Positions 26,036 to 34,371 of a stretch of DNA of 64,000 nucleotides are shown piece after piece; the stretch's first letter is position 1; each line of letters opens with the position of its first letter. The stretch covers positions 61,564 to 125,563 of the forward strand of contig JBNKWQ010000010.1 of NCBI GenBank assembly GCA_050299855.1, in the 5' to 3' direction. A program made the translations under genes and the position numbers. This stretch comes from Hahella sp050299855 (lineage in GTDB: Bacteria; Pseudomonadota; Gammaproteobacteria; Pseudomonadales; Oleiphilaceae). The notes under the pieces are model-generated. The model was not told the DNA's origin. It made no database searches and saw only the letters and a program-made list of their open reading frames with translations.

Positions 26036-26049
26036 TTAGGAGATATTAA

Positions 26050-26835
26050 ATGAATGGTGCTTTGTGGGTAAGTAAAACGGGTTTGGCCGCGCAGGATACT
26101 GCGTTAAAGACCATTTCCAACAACCTCGCCAACGTTAACACCAATGGTTTCAAGCGAGACCGGGCTGTATTTCAGGATCTGCTCTACCAGATCAAGACTC
26201 AGCCAGGCGGTCAATCTTCCCAGAATACTGAAATTCCCAGCGGCTTACAGCTGGGTACAGGTGTTCGCGTAGCCGGCACACAGAAGGTTTTTACCGAAGG
26301 GAATCTGGAAGTTACCGAGCAGCCGTTGGATATCGCGGTTAACGGTCGTGGTTTTTTTCAGATTTTGATGCCTGACGGTACCATCAGCTATACCCGTGAT
26401 GGCCAGTTTCATCTTGATTCTGAGGGTAATGTGGTCACCGTTAACGGATACGCATTGGAGCCTGCGATTACCATTCCTGATGATGCCATTAATCTGACAG
26501 TCAGCAGCGATGGAATCGTCAGCGCTACTATTACAGGTACTTCTGAGCCTACTGAGATCGGAAATCTTAGCCTGGTTGATTTTATTAATCCGGCGGGTCT
26601 CGAAGCGATAGGCAATAATCTGTTTCTGCAAACTGGTTCCAGTGGCGACCCTCAGGAGGGTACACCGGGGCTGGACGGACTGGGTACTACTGAACAAGGC
26701 ATGATTGAAACCTCCAATGTGGAAATCGTCGAGGAGATGGTCAACATGATCACTACTCAGCGAGCCTATGAAATGAATGCCAAAGTGGTCACCACCGCAG
26801 ATCAGATGCTGCAGTACGTGACCCAGAATCTGTAA
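26050..26835 (+). CDS. flgG: Flagellar distal rod protein FlgG
   Basis: A 261-residue rod protein, the usual length. The N-terminus MNGALWVSKTGLAAQDTALK, the motif ISNNLANVNTNGFKRD, the LQLGTGVRVAGTQKVFTEG segment (about 65-83) and the C-terminal MNAKVVTTADQMLQYVTQNL (about 241-260) are diagnostic. It forms the distal rod crossing the peptidoglycan and outer membrane. It has a good ribosome site (AGGAGA) directly after the structured region, so its translation could depend on that fold. Confidence 0.96.
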   Translation: MNGALWVSKTGLAAQDTALKTISNNLANVNTNGFKRDRAVFQDLLYQIKTQPGGQSSQNTEIPSGLQLGTGVRVAGTQKVFTEGNLEVTEQPLDIAVNGRGFFQILMPDGTISYTRDGQFHLDSEGNVVTVNGYALEPAITIPDDAINLTVSSDGIVSATITGTSEPTEIGNLSLVDFINPAGLEAIGNNLFLQTGSSGDPQEGTPGLDGLGTTEQGMIETSNVEIVEEMVNMITTQRAYEMNAKVVTTADQMLQYVTQNL

Positions 26836-26867
26836 ACGCCGGTTAGTCTGATCGGGGGATGATTTCA

Positions 26868-27551
26868 GTGAAAAACTTTCGACTTTTTGTGTTGGTGCCG
26901 GTGATTTTGACTTCCGCCTGCGCACCTATGACCCGGGAGCGTCCGCTACCCGGCGATCCCATGTATGCACCGGTTGCTCCCCAAACCTTGATGCCTCCGG
27001 CACCGGTTGACGGGTCTATTTTTTCCAGTAGTCCAGGGTATTCTCTCTATGGCGACCGCATGGCTCATCAGACCGGCGATATCCTCACAATCGTATTGCA
27101 GGAGCGTACCCAGTCCTCGAAAAGCGCCAAGGTCGATATGACAAAAGACTATGACGGCAGCATGTCGGAACCCACTATATTGGGAACGGCCATATCTGCG
27201 GCCAATCTAAGTTTGGAAACAGACGCAAAATTTGAGCGGGAATTCGGTGGCTCCTCAGGTGCAGATCAGAGTAATAGTCTGACCGGTAACATCAGTGTCA
27301 CTGTTTCGGAGGTGTTGCCTAATGGACTGCTGCGGATTCGTGGTGAAAAATGGCTAATGCTTACCGAGAGTGATGAGTATGTGAGAGTCAGCGGTCTGGT
27401 AAGGCCACAGGATATTTCGGTGGATAACACCATCTTGTCAACCAAAATTGCCGACGCACGTTTCTCATACAGTGGCACAGGTGATCTTGCGGATGTTAAT
27501 CGTCAGGGCTGGTTGTCACGGTTTTTCAACAGCGAATGGTTTCCACTATGA
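26868..27551 (+). CDS. flgH: Flagellar L-ring lipoprotein FlgH
   Basis: About 227 residues. FlgH forms the L ring in the outer membrane. A lipoprotein signal (ILTSAC, lipobox Cys at about residue 16 here) is followed by the mature part with YSLYGDRMAHQTGDILTIVL and the C-terminal ADARFSYSGTGDLADVNRQG and WLSRFFNSEWFPL, all typical. The start is set at GTG 26868 because GGGGGA sits eight bases before it; an ATG at 26859 overlaps that ribosome site and is less likely. The stop overlaps the flgI start. Confidence 0.94.
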   Translation: MKNFRLFVLVPVILTSACAPMTRERPLPGDPMYAPVAPQTLMPPAPVDGSIFSSSPGYSLYGDRMAHQTGDILTIVLQERTQSSKSAKVDMTKDYDGSMSEPTILGTAISAANLSLETDAKFEREFGGSSGADQSNSLTGNISVTVSEVLPNGLLRIRGEKWLMLTESDEYVRVSGLVRPQDISVDNTILSTKIADARFSYSGTGDLADVNRQGWLSRFFNSEWFPL

Positions 27552-28717
27552 AGCCGGTAGAAAGCACAGTGGATAGCATGAGACGCCCTGGTTTTACCTA
27601 TGAATGGTCTCATGCTGGGCAGCGCTTCTCTTTGATTGGTATTTTGAGTTTGTTCCTGCTGATGTTCGCGCTTCAGGCCAGCGCTGACCGTATCAAGGAT
27701 ATGGCCAGTGTGGCCGGAGTTCGTAGCAATCAGATTGTTGGCTACGGATTGGTGGTGGGGCTTGATGGCTCTGGCGACAAGGCGCCATACACTGATCAGA
27801 CTTTCCGTAATATGATGAACCGTTTTGGAATTTCGATTCCGGCGGGTACCAATCTCAATCTGAAAAACGTCGCAGCGGTATCAGTGCATGCGGATTTACC
27901 GGCGTTCTCCAAGCCAGGTCAGAAAATAGATGTGACTGTATCCTCCATCGGCAATGCTAAAAGCCTGCGCGGAGGCAGCTTGCTGCTCACCAGTCTCAAG
28001 GGGGCGGACGGTAAGATTTATGCCATGGCCCAGGGAAATCTTGTGGTTGGCGGCTTTGGTGCTGACGGCGCCGATGGCTCCAGTATTACCGTCAATATTC
28101 CCAGTGTCGGACGCATCCCTAATGGGGCATCGGTGGAAAATACCGTTCCCTCCAATTTCAGCCATGGCGATAGCCTGACACTGAATCTCAATTCTCCGGA
28201 TTTCACCACTGCGAAGCGTGTGCAGGACAGGATCAACGATCTGCTCGGGCCTGGTTCTGCCAGCGCACTGGATGCGACAAGCGTCAGGGTGCTAGCGCCG
28301 CGGGATCCATCCCAGAGGGTCAATTTTCTTTCCATCCTGGAAAACCTCGAAGTTGAACCAGGTCTGGAAGCAGCCAGGGTAGTTATAAACTCACGCACCG
28401 GCACTATTGTGGTGGGGCAAAATGTGAAAGTACTGCCGGCCGCTGTCACGCACGGCAATCTAACCGTCACCATTGCTGAAGATACCGGGGTCAGTCAGCC
28501 TAATCCATTCTCTCAAGGCGAGACAGTTGTGGTACCTCAGAGTCAGGTGGATGTTGAGCAGGAACCCAGCCGGATGTTCAAGTTTGGACCGGCTGCCACA
28601 CTCAACGACATCGTGAGGGCCGTCAATCAGGTTGGGGCCGCTCCCGGTGATGTCATGGCAGTGTTGGAAGCTTTAAAGCAGGCCGGTGCGTTGAAAGCTG
28701 ACCTTATCGTGATCTGA
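27548..28717 (+). CDS. flgI: Flagellar P-ring protein FlgI
   Basis: About 389 residues. FlgI forms the P ring in the peptidoglycan layer. It has a long n-region, a hydrophobic signal core and a probable ASA-DRIKD cleavage site; the mature N-terminus DRIKDMASVAGVRSNQIVGY is highly conserved. VNFLSILENLEV and the C-terminal DVMAVLEALKQAGALKADLIVI are also family marks. The ATG at 27548 overlaps the flgH stop by four bases (ATGA), the usual coupled arrangement; another ATG at 27536 is in frame. Confidence 0.94.
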   Translation: MKPVESTVDSMRRPGFTYEWSHAGQRFSLIGILSLFLLMFALQASADRIKDMASVAGVRSNQIVGYGLVVGLDGSGDKAPYTDQTFRNMMNRFGISIPAGTNLNLKNVAAVSVHADLPAFSKPGQKIDVTVSSIGNAKSLRGGSLLLTSLKGADGKIYAMAQGNLVVGGFGADGADGSSITVNIPSVGRIPNGASVENTVPSNFSHGDSLTLNLNSPDFTTAKRVQDRINDLLGPGSASALDATSVRVLAPRDPSQRVNFLSILENLEVEPGLEAARVVINSRTGTIVVGQNVKVLPAAVTHGNLTVTIAEDTGVSQPNPFSQGETVVVPQSQVDVEQEPSRMFKFGPAATLNDIVRAVNQVGAAPGDVMAVLEALKQAGALKADLIVI

Positions 28718-28780
28718 ACATTGTAATTTGCTTATTTGGTATTGCAGCGTTATCTGAGCTGCGAGGAAAACTGAACGCAT

Positions 28781-29977
28781 ATGAAAAACGCCACCCTTGA
28801 TAAAGCTCATGTCTATACCGACCTGACAGCGCTGCAGAAATTGAAGGCGCCGAGTACGGATCGTGGTGTGGCAATTGAAGGTGTGGCTAAACAGTTTGAG
28901 TCCATGATGGTCAATCTGATGCTGAAGTCCATGCGCCAGGCCAATCAGGTATTTGCCGAGGGCAATCTATTCCATGATTCCGGGTCCGATTTCTATCAGG
29001 AAATGCTGGACAATCAGATGAGTTTAACTATGACCCGGCAAAAGGGTGTGGGGCTGGCAGAGATGCTGGTTAAACAGCTTAGCCGTCGGGAGGAAGGGGC
29101 TGTGTCGCCAGGTCTATATCATGATATTGGTGACTATCCACGTAGTGGATCGCTCATGAAAAGGGCGGTCACCGAAGATAATCCGGCCTTGACCATAGCT
29201 CCTGAATTGTCAGAAGAAGAGGCTGATCTGTTACAGGGTGTGGAATTTTATGCCGAGCAAATGATCGCGCTGAGCAGCAGTTCCGGATCTGAGAAAACAG
29301 AAGTCCAGAAAACGGTTGCCCAATCTTTATCCACCACTAGTGTCATGACAGCGGAAAGTGACGGATTCTCTTCACCACAGGATTTTGTTCAGAAACTGTG
29401 GCCCGCCGCAGAGAGGGTTGCGGAAAAAATGGGGGTTGATCCCCGGTTGCTGCTTGCTCAGTCGGCGCTTGAAACCGGATGGGGACAACACATGATCAAG
29501 GATCAGGATCGTCAAAGTTTTAATCTGTTTGGTATCAAGGCAGATGAGCATTGGTCGGGTGATGTTGTGTGGGCCAATACTACGGAATACCGAGAAGGTG
29601 TCGCTATGAAAGAGCGGGCTGGATTCCGGGCCTATCAAAGCTATGAAGAAAGTTTTGCCGATTACCTGCAATTCCTTCAGGCAAATCCTCGCTATGAGTC
29701 TGCCCTGGCCGTAGCCGATGCGCCTGAACAATATACCCAGGCGTTGCAGGATGCAGGCTATGCCACTGATCCCATGTATGCGGCAAAAATTAACCGTATT
29801 GTTCAAGGGCAATGGCTGAGAGGCGTGGCGCCGAATGAAGTGGCACCGAGTGAGAAAGTAGTACCAAATGAGAAAGTAGTACCAAATAGAGAGGAGGCTC
29901 CGGCTGTACAAGGGGCAGGTTTCGTCAGCGGTCCAACTGACGGAGTTGTGGCTGGTGTGGTGGATGATCGGAGTTAA
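28781..29977 (+). CDS. flgJ: Flagellar rod-capping muramidase FlgJ
   Basis: A 398-residue two-domain protein. The N-terminal rod-cap domain has KQFESMMVNLMLKSMRQA and SGSDFYQEMLDNQMS (about 34-84); the C-terminal domain (about 210-350) is a glucosaminidase with LLLAQSALETGWGQ (catalytic Glu), NLFGIKAD and GFRAYQSYEESFADY. It opens peptidoglycan for rod passage. The tail after the enzyme domain contains a short repeated peptide (EKVVPN twice). It is longer than E. coli FlgJ (313), mainly through the linker and this tail. Confidence 0.94.
   Translation: MKNATLDKAHVYTDLTALQKLKAPSTDRGVAIEGVAKQFESMMVNLMLKSMRQANQVFAEGNLFHDSGSDFYQEMLDNQMSLTMTRQKGVGLAEMLVKQLSRREEGAVSPGLYHDIGDYPRSGSLMKRAVTEDNPALTIAPELSEEEADLLQGVEFYAEQMIALSSSSGSEKTEVQKTVAQSLSTTSVMTAESDGFSSPQDFVQKLWPAAERVAEKMGVDPRLLLAQSALETGWGQHMIKDQDRQSFNLFGIKADEHWSGDVVWANTTEYREGVAMKERAGFRAYQSYEESFADYLQFLQANPRYESALAVADAPEQYTQALQDAGYATDPMYAAKINRIVQGQWLRGVAPNEVAPSEKVVPNEKVVPNREEAPAVQGAGFVSGPTDGVVAGVVDDRS
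29852..29887 (+). repeat. 18-base perfect tandem repeat within flgJ
   Basis: GAGAAAGTAGTACCAAAT is present twice back-to-back (29852-29869 and 29870-29887), encoding EKVVPN twice in the C-terminal tail. A diverged copy precedes it (NEVAPS). The unit is a multiple of three, so the frame is kept. Confidence 0.93.
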
Positions 29978-29988
29978 GGAGCTGAGAC

Positions 29989-32634
29989 ATGAGTAGCATT
30001 ATCAATATCGGTCTAACCGGTCTCCAGGCTAACCAGACGGCCCTGGCGACAACAGGCAATAACGTCTCTAACGCCAATACTGAAGGCTATACCCGTCAAC
30101 GGGCGGAATTTGAGTCCACCCCCTCCCAGTTTATCGGATCCGGATACCTGGGTTCCGGTGTGGCGGTAGCGGATATTACTCGCCTGACAAATCAGTTTCT
30201 AATTTCCCAGGTGCGAATAGACACTTCAGTATTTAACGAGATCGACAAACTTAGATCTAACGTCAGTCAGATAGATAGCTTGTTGGCTGATTCCACCACA
30301 GGGCTGGCGCCGGGGCTGAGTGACTTTTTCAAATCCTTGCAAGGCGCGTCTGATGACCCATCTTCTGTACCGGCGCGCCAGTTGATCATCTCGCAGGCTG
30401 AGGGGCTGGTGAGCCGGTTTAATGTCCTCTATGGCAGGCTTGACGCACAGGCCTCCAATGTCAATTTGGATATGCATGCCCAGGTGACACAGCTAAACAG
30501 CCTGGCCAAAGGCATTGCCGAAGTGAACAGGGCTATCGTCACCGCCAAGGGTAATGCCAGTGGTGTGCAGCCGAATGATCTGTTGGATAAACGGGACCAG
30601 ATGATTCGCGAGTTGTCTGAAATAGTCTCAGTAAGTGTGCAGGAGCAATCTGACGGTCAATACAATGTGCTGATTGGTAAGGGGCAATCCCTGGTGATTG
30701 GTTCCAACGCAAACTCTTTGCAATTGGATGCGAGCCCAGATGACCCCAATCAGCTGGAAATCAATCTGATCAATTCGAACCGCGCGACAGTGGTCACCTC
30801 GCAGATTGTTGGCGGGCAGCTGGGGGGATTGATTCGTTTCCGGGACGAAATACTGGTTGAGTCGTTTAATTCTCTGGGGCGTATTGGGGTAGTGCTGGCC
30901 GATACCATCAATGAACAACACCAATTGGGGATGGATCTGGAGAATAACCTGGGAGGGTTGTTTTTTGAAGATATCAATTCTGACCTCAATCGCAGTAACC
31001 GGGTAATTCCCAATAGTGAGAACGCACAACCATCTGACCGTGAAATTTACGTCGATATTGTCGATTCCAACATGCTTACAACGAGGGACTACCGCCTCGA
31101 ATTCGATGGCCCCACCGACAACGATATCCTGATCACCGACGCTAACACCGGAGAAACTATCACCCGTGGTCGTCTGCCAGGGTTGTTTCCGACGACCTTT
31201 GAGTTTGATGGTCTGGAAATCACCTTTGAATCAGGCAGCTTCCAAACCGGAGACAGCTTTCTGGTGGTTCCCACCCGCTTTGGTGCCCGGGATATTGATA
31301 ATGTGGTCGCCAGGGTGGAAGAGCTGGCCCTGGCAGCGCCCATCCGTACAGAGGCGGATCTGGGGAATGTTGGTAATGCCGGTATCAGTGCGGGTGAAGT
31401 GCTGGCTGTCAGACAAGGAAATGTGGATGCCTTGTTGCCGACTTTTGCTGTGCCGGGAGAATTATCTCCTCCTCTGTTGGTTAGATTTATTACAGATACC
31501 TATTATGAGGTGTTGGATAACACCGACCCATCAAATCCTGTTCCGCTGGTCCCGCCCAAGAACAATGAAAAGTATATTGTCGGTGTTGAAAATGAACTTT
31601 TTACAGCGGATCCATTCCAGACCGGGCTCAGTGCCTTGGGAACTGGTGTGGCACAAATTCCTGCCCCAGGAGCAGGACCATTCAGCAATGGCTATCTTTC
31701 TCAGGTGGTGACTATCCAGAGTCGTGATCCTGATACCGGCATTGTCACCAATCAGGCTCCACTGAACATTGCTAATGATGCGACGGCGGAACAGATTGCA
31801 TCAGAACTGAGCTCACGCAACGGCGTCACTGCCACCGCCTATACCATTGTCCAGTTGGATAACTTTGTCGGCGGAGTGGGGTCGACAGTGACGATCAACG
31901 GCGAGGTTCTAACCATTCCTGCGACCGGTACTTTCGGCTCTGATGATTTGGCGGATCTGATTAATAACGATGTAAATCTTATTTCTCAGGATGTGGTGGC
32001 CTACAGCGATGGCACCACACTCACTATTCGCGATATGACCGGTAAGGATATTACCGTTGAGGTCGGGGCGGGGGCGTCTCTGGATATCAGCACGGCAAAT
32101 GCCGGACCGGTGGCTATAGCCGGTGGCCAGGGAACTTCCGTTGGCGGTTTTGTGGATGTTCGCCTGGATGAAGGCTATACCCTTAGGGCAGACAACAATA
32201 ACGTTTTTGAACAGAATCCCATCGCCCGGTCCACCTACCTTGGCTACCAGGCTTCTATCAGCGGCACTCCGGCCCAGGGAGACCTCTTCACCATTGAATA
32301 CAATGAAGGCGGGACTTCCGACAACCGTAACATTCTGGCCATGGCCAGCCTGGAGGTGGCCAGCACCATCGGCGACGGCAACAGCACCTATAACGAGTCC
32401 TATTCCCAGTTGGTTGAAGTTGTCGGGTCCGTAGCGAGTCAGGCGATACTTGATTCAGAGTCGGCCAAGTCCCTGTTAACCCAGTCAGAAAATCGCTGGC
32501 TTGAACAGGCCGGGGTAAACCTCGATGAGGAGGCCGGCAGGCTTATTCAATATCAGGCGGCTTATAATGCCTCGGCTCAGGTGGTTTCGGTGGCCAGGCA
32601 GTTGTTTGATACTTTATTGGCCACCTTTGGTTAA
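29989..32634 (+). CDS. flgK: Flagellar hook-associated protein FlgK, very long form
   Basis: An 881-residue hook-filament junction protein (E. coli 547). The N-terminal coiled part (IINIGLTGLQANQTALATTG, NNVSNANTEGYTRQ) and the C-terminal NLDEEAGRLIQYQAAYNASAQ and VVSVARQLFDTLL are diagnostic. The extra length is in the middle, exposed part and includes a GDSF-type beta segment (about 365-425) and a region at about 567-737 that resembles an insert in FlgE. It starts 11 bases after flgJ with AAGGAG as ribosome site. Confidence 0.94.
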   Translation: MSSIINIGLTGLQANQTALATTGNNVSNANTEGYTRQRAEFESTPSQFIGSGYLGSGVAVADITRLTNQFLISQVRIDTSVFNEIDKLRSNVSQIDSLLADSTTGLAPGLSDFFKSLQGASDDPSSVPARQLIISQAEGLVSRFNVLYGRLDAQASNVNLDMHAQVTQLNSLAKGIAEVNRAIVTAKGNASGVQPNDLLDKRDQMIRELSEIVSVSVQEQSDGQYNVLIGKGQSLVIGSNANSLQLDASPDDPNQLEINLINSNRATVVTSQIVGGQLGGLIRFRDEILVESFNSLGRIGVVLADTINEQHQLGMDLENNLGGLFFEDINSDLNRSNRVIPNSENAQPSDREIYVDIVDSNMLTTRDYRLEFDGPTDNDILITDANTGETITRGRLPGLFPTTFEFDGLEITFESGSFQTGDSFLVVPTRFGARDIDNVVARVEELALAAPIRTEADLGNVGNAGISAGEVLAVRQGNVDALLPTFAVPGELSPPLLVRFITDTYYEVLDNTDPSNPVPLVPPKNNEKYIVGVENELFTADPFQTGLSALGTGVAQIPAPGAGPFSNGYLSQVVTIQSRDPDTGIVTNQAPLNIANDATAEQIASELSSRNGVTATAYTIVQLDNFVGGVGSTVTINGEVLTIPATGTFGSDDLADLINNDVNLISQDVVAYSDGTTLTIRDMTGKDITVEVGAGASLDISTANAGPVAIAGGQGTSVGGFVDVRLDEGYTLRADNNNVFEQNPIARSTYLGYQASISGTPAQGDLFTIEYNEGGTSDNRNILAMASLEVASTIGDGNSTYNESYSQLVEVVGSVASQAILDSESAKSLLTQSENRWLEQAGVNLDEEAGRLIQYQAAYNASAQVVSVARQLFDTLLATFG

Positions 32635-32688
32635 CTGAAACGGGCAGCTTTTGCGTATGTACACTACATTTTAGGCAGGTAATTCGGT

Positions 32689-33927
32689 ATGCGAATTTCA
32701 ACTCAGCAATTATTCAATCGCGGTCTTGATAGTATGCAAGACGTGAATTCGCAGTTGCAGAAAACCCAATTGCAGATTTCCAGCGGACGTCGTGTCCTGA
32801 CACCTTCGGATGATCCTGTCGCCTCAACGCGGATATTGCAAATCAATCAGGAACTGGAGCTTGTACAGCAATATCAGTCCAACATTAATCTGGCTGAAAA
32901 CCGTCTCAGTCTCGAAGATGGGCTGCTCAGTAATGTCAGTGAAATTATCCAGCGTCTGAGAGAGCTAACCGTGCAAGCCGGCGATGGATCGCAAAACTCG
33001 GACGACAAAGAGTTTATAGCCAAAGAAATTGATCAGCGTCTGGAGCAACTGGCCGGGATCCTTAATTCCAGGGACCCCAGTGGTGAGTTCGTCTTTGGTG
33101 GATTTCAGGGCAAGAGCGAGCCTTTCCAGCAGAACGCTGCTGGTTCTTATGTATATCAAGGGGATGAGGGCCAGCGGCGGGTACAGATAGATGACACTGT
33201 GACCGTGGCTTCCAATGATAACGGCAAAGACATTTTCGTAAATGTTAAAAGTGCCGAGAATACCTTTTATACCCAGGCCAGTTCGCGTAATACGGCTGAG
33301 CCTCCTGCGATTATCACCCAGGGGCAGATGATTGATCAGGATCTTTACGATGAATTCTATCCTGAAGATATGGTGATTGTTTTCAATGCCGAAACAGATG
33401 TCGTACCGCCGCGGCCCAATTACACCATCAAGCAAAAGTCTGACGGACGGCCCATCGCCACCAACGAACTCTATACCTCGGGCCAACCCATTTCGGCGAA
33501 TGGCATACAATTTAAAATTATCGGTGATCCCCAGGCAGGCGACACTTTTAATGTGCAGTCTTCCCGAAAACAGGGGTTGTTGACCACTGTTGAGCGGCTA
33601 TCTGAGGGGCTTCACAGTTACCAGGATACGGCTTCGGGAAGGCAAGTGCTGACAGATCTGCTGGATACCACTTTAGCTAATTTGTCCAATGCAGAAACCG
33701 CTTTGCTGGAAAAACGATCTGAAGTCGGAGCCAGGCTGAATACGATTGAAAATACTGCCAAGTTGCAGGGGGATGTCGAAGTCTTGACCAAGGAGGTGTT
33801 GTCAGAGCTGCAAGATGTGGATTTTGCAGAAGCCGTCAGTCGGCTAAGTTTACAGAATCTGATACTGCAGGCGGCACAGCAGTCATATACACGGGTCACC
33901 AGCTTATCTTTGTTCGACAGATTATAG
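32689..33927 (+). CDS. flgL: Flagellar hook-associated protein FlgL
   Basis: A 412-residue second junction protein (E. coli 317). The N-terminus MRISTQQLFNRGLDSMQDVN with ISSGRRVLTPSDDPVASTRI (about 31-50) and the C-terminal LQDVDFAEAVSRLSLQNLIL are typical of FlgL and flagellin-like proteins. The extra length lies in the centre and ends with a NGIQFKIIGDPQAGDTFNV motif shared with other HAPs. It closes the flg block; no clear terminator follows before the tRNA gene on the other strand. Confidence 0.94.
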   Translation: MRISTQQLFNRGLDSMQDVNSQLQKTQLQISSGRRVLTPSDDPVASTRILQINQELELVQQYQSNINLAENRLSLEDGLLSNVSEIIQRLRELTVQAGDGSQNSDDKEFIAKEIDQRLEQLAGILNSRDPSGEFVFGGFQGKSEPFQQNAAGSYVYQGDEGQRRVQIDDTVTVASNDNGKDIFVNVKSAENTFYTQASSRNTAEPPAIITQGQMIDQDLYDEFYPEDMVIVFNAETDVVPPRPNYTIKQKSDGRPIATNELYTSGQPISANGIQFKIIGDPQAGDTFNVQSSRKQGLLTTVERLSEGLHSYQDTASGRQVLTDLLDTTLANLSNAETALLEKRSEVGARLNTIENTAKLQGDVEVLTKEVLSELQDVDFAEAVSRLSLQNLILQAAQQSYTRVTSLSLFDRL

Positions 33928-34005
33928 ATGCGCCTACGTTGTAGCTGAACGTAATCTCAGGTAGAGCAGGGGGGAATCGTCGATAATTGGGCAAGGAGTG
34001 AGTAG

Positions 34006-34090
34006 TGGTGCCGGAGGGGAGAATCGAACTCCCACTCCCGAAGGAACACGAGTTTGAGTCGTGCGCGTCTACCAGTTCCGCCACTCCGGC
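34006..34090 (-). tRNA. tRNA-Leu (anticodon CAA)
   Basis: An 85-nt gene with a perfect 7-bp acceptor stem (GCCGGAG / CTCCGGC), a long variable arm typical of leucine tRNA, a T arm with GTTCGATTC, and an encoded CCA end. The anticodon stem CACGA/TCGTG encloses the loop CTCAAAC, giving anticodon CAA, which reads UUG. The tRNA-Leu gene next to queA is a common arrangement in pseudomonads. Confidence 0.97.
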
Positions 34091-34136
34091 CCACAATGTC
34101 TTGCCTGAAAACGAGTCCAATACAAGACAGGGCGCG

Positions 34137-34164
34137 ATTATACTGCTTTTGAATTGACGGTCAA
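34137..34164 (-). promoter_or_regulatory. Promoter of tRNA-Leu
   Basis: On the minus strand TTGACC (34159-34164) and TATAAT (34137-34142) are 16 bases apart, and GCGCGCC-like G/C bases follow the -10 element, as in stringently controlled stable-RNA promoters. The remaining gene-free stretch to queA (34165-34371) holds no feature I can name apart from a short GCCCTGAGGGC palindrome near 34311. Confidence 0.8.
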
Positions 34165-34371
34165 CAATTTTGTCTTACGACCTCAATTCTTTGAATTCTT
34201 CCAGGTTGTTGAAAAACAGGTGAAAAAATAGACGGCTGGAATTAGGTATCCATTCCTGTTCGGGGGCATGACAAAGTGATGAAAAAACTCTGAACGCCGT
34301 GATATATATGGCCCTGAGGGCACTTTTCAGCTAAGCTATGCGCCCTTTTTTGCTACCACAAGCCAGCTTTA

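Noticed and set aside
33896..34120. Open frame on the minus strand over the tRNA-Leu gene
   Set aside because: It runs through a clear tRNA and has no support as a protein.
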